From positions 1-43,423 of the forward strand of contig JAKSYS010000534.1 of NCBI GenBank assembly GCA_022925895.1: a DNA stretch of 43,423 bases. The letters run 5' to 3'. The notes under the pieces are model-generated. The model was given only the letters and a program-made list of their open reading frames with translations. It made no database searches and was not told where the DNA came from. Shown here piece by piece: positions 43,096-43,423 of the stretch; position 1 is the first letter of the stretch, and each line of letters begins with the position of its first letter. Source of the stretch: Fragilaria crotonensis. Lineage: Eukaryota; Bacillariophyta; Fragilariophyceae; Fragilariales; Fragilariaceae. A program made the position numbers and the translations under genes.

Positions 43096-43423
43096 CTAGT
43101 CCGCACAACGTTGTGCCGGCACTTGCCTGATCATTGGATCGATGTCATGCTGAACCCACCAGAACCTTCCAGCCTGAAAACAAAGGTGATTGACGATCAA
43201 GCTGAATAGGACCTTTTGATCTGGGAGCAAATACGTGACGGGCATCGACGACGGCTCAATCCCCGTTTTGCAAGCTTGCAAGCCAAAGATTTCCACGCGC
43301 CAGAAGCGACGTAACTTCCGAAATCGATTATGATCGAGTCAGCGCCATGAAATTGAGAGATCCGCTGATTCGTCTGCAAGTTTACGGATTGCTTGTGAAG
43401 GTTCATGCTGGATTCCTCGTCTT
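43096..43423 (-). CDS. Unassigned ORF at window edge, possibly partial
   Basis: Two overlapping minus frames (43096-43296 and 43197-43406) have protein-like pieces (PVTYLLPDQKVLFSLIVNHL and RISQFHGADSIIIDFGSYVA). A one-base change would join them into one product running off the window. No family recognised; could be mobile-element sequence. Confidence 0.25.

Overview
The window looks like nuclear DNA of a diatom, probably a pennate one; I cannot fix the species. The reasons are short GT-AG introns (about 80-260 bp), multi-exon and single-exon eukaryotic housekeeping genes (importin alpha, RuvB-like 2), protein types often met in diatoms (EF-hand 5'-nucleotidase, membrane PhoD-type phosphatase, cAMP-receptor-like 7TM proteins), and intergenic DNA full of GTAC/CTAG palindromes and terminal-inverted-repeat (TIR) transposons.

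Layout. 115-4216 is a nearly complete PIF/Harbinger DNA transposon (38-bp TIRs, TGA target duplication, DDE transposase, convergent partner ORF). 4953-7487 is a membrane-anchored alpha/beta hydrolase and 7918-9839 (minus) is importin alpha; a strong hairpin lies between their 3' ends. 10339-19040 holds a duplicated two-gene block: a small mitochondrial-type single-TM protein (plus) facing a 7TM receptor (minus). The left small gene is decayed and a third partial copy sits beside it. The 4.3 kb between the blocks contains two short TIR elements. 19362-24352 is a 5-kb element bounded by 16-bp inverted repeats, carrying two convergent genes of a type I cannot place in a named transposon superfamily. 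25089-26219 is a four-exon TEX264/GyrI-like membrane protein, and 27030-28470 is a TPR protein with a C-terminal membrane segment. 29240-29690 looks like decayed retroelement sequence and 29830-30069 is a KIX-like ORF. 30447-32433 is a 2-kb TIR element with a broken DDE transposase gene; the 689-bp element at 13033 is its internally deleted relative. 32834-33515 is a 682-bp MITE. 33644-35137 is a PhoD-like phosphatase, 35302-36669 (minus) is RuvB-like 2, and 37543-42003 holds two tandem EF-hand 5'-nucleotidases. A possible CesT-like small protein and an unassigned ORF lie at the right edge.

Two general points. First, about ten otherwise well-conserved reading frames are each broken by a single-base indel, often in short homopolymers, including in importin alpha. 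This pattern suits uncorrected long-read assembly errors better than mass pseudogenisation, so most of these genes should be read as probably intact. Second, PhoD-type phosphatase plus two 5'-nucleotidases within 9 kb suggests a neighbourhood for phosphorus recycling, interrupted only by RuvB-like 2. The most novel-looking content is the two-gene 5-kb element (19362-24352) and the GTAC-flanked TIR family (13033, 14701, 30447), which shows a likely parent and its deleted derivative in the same window.
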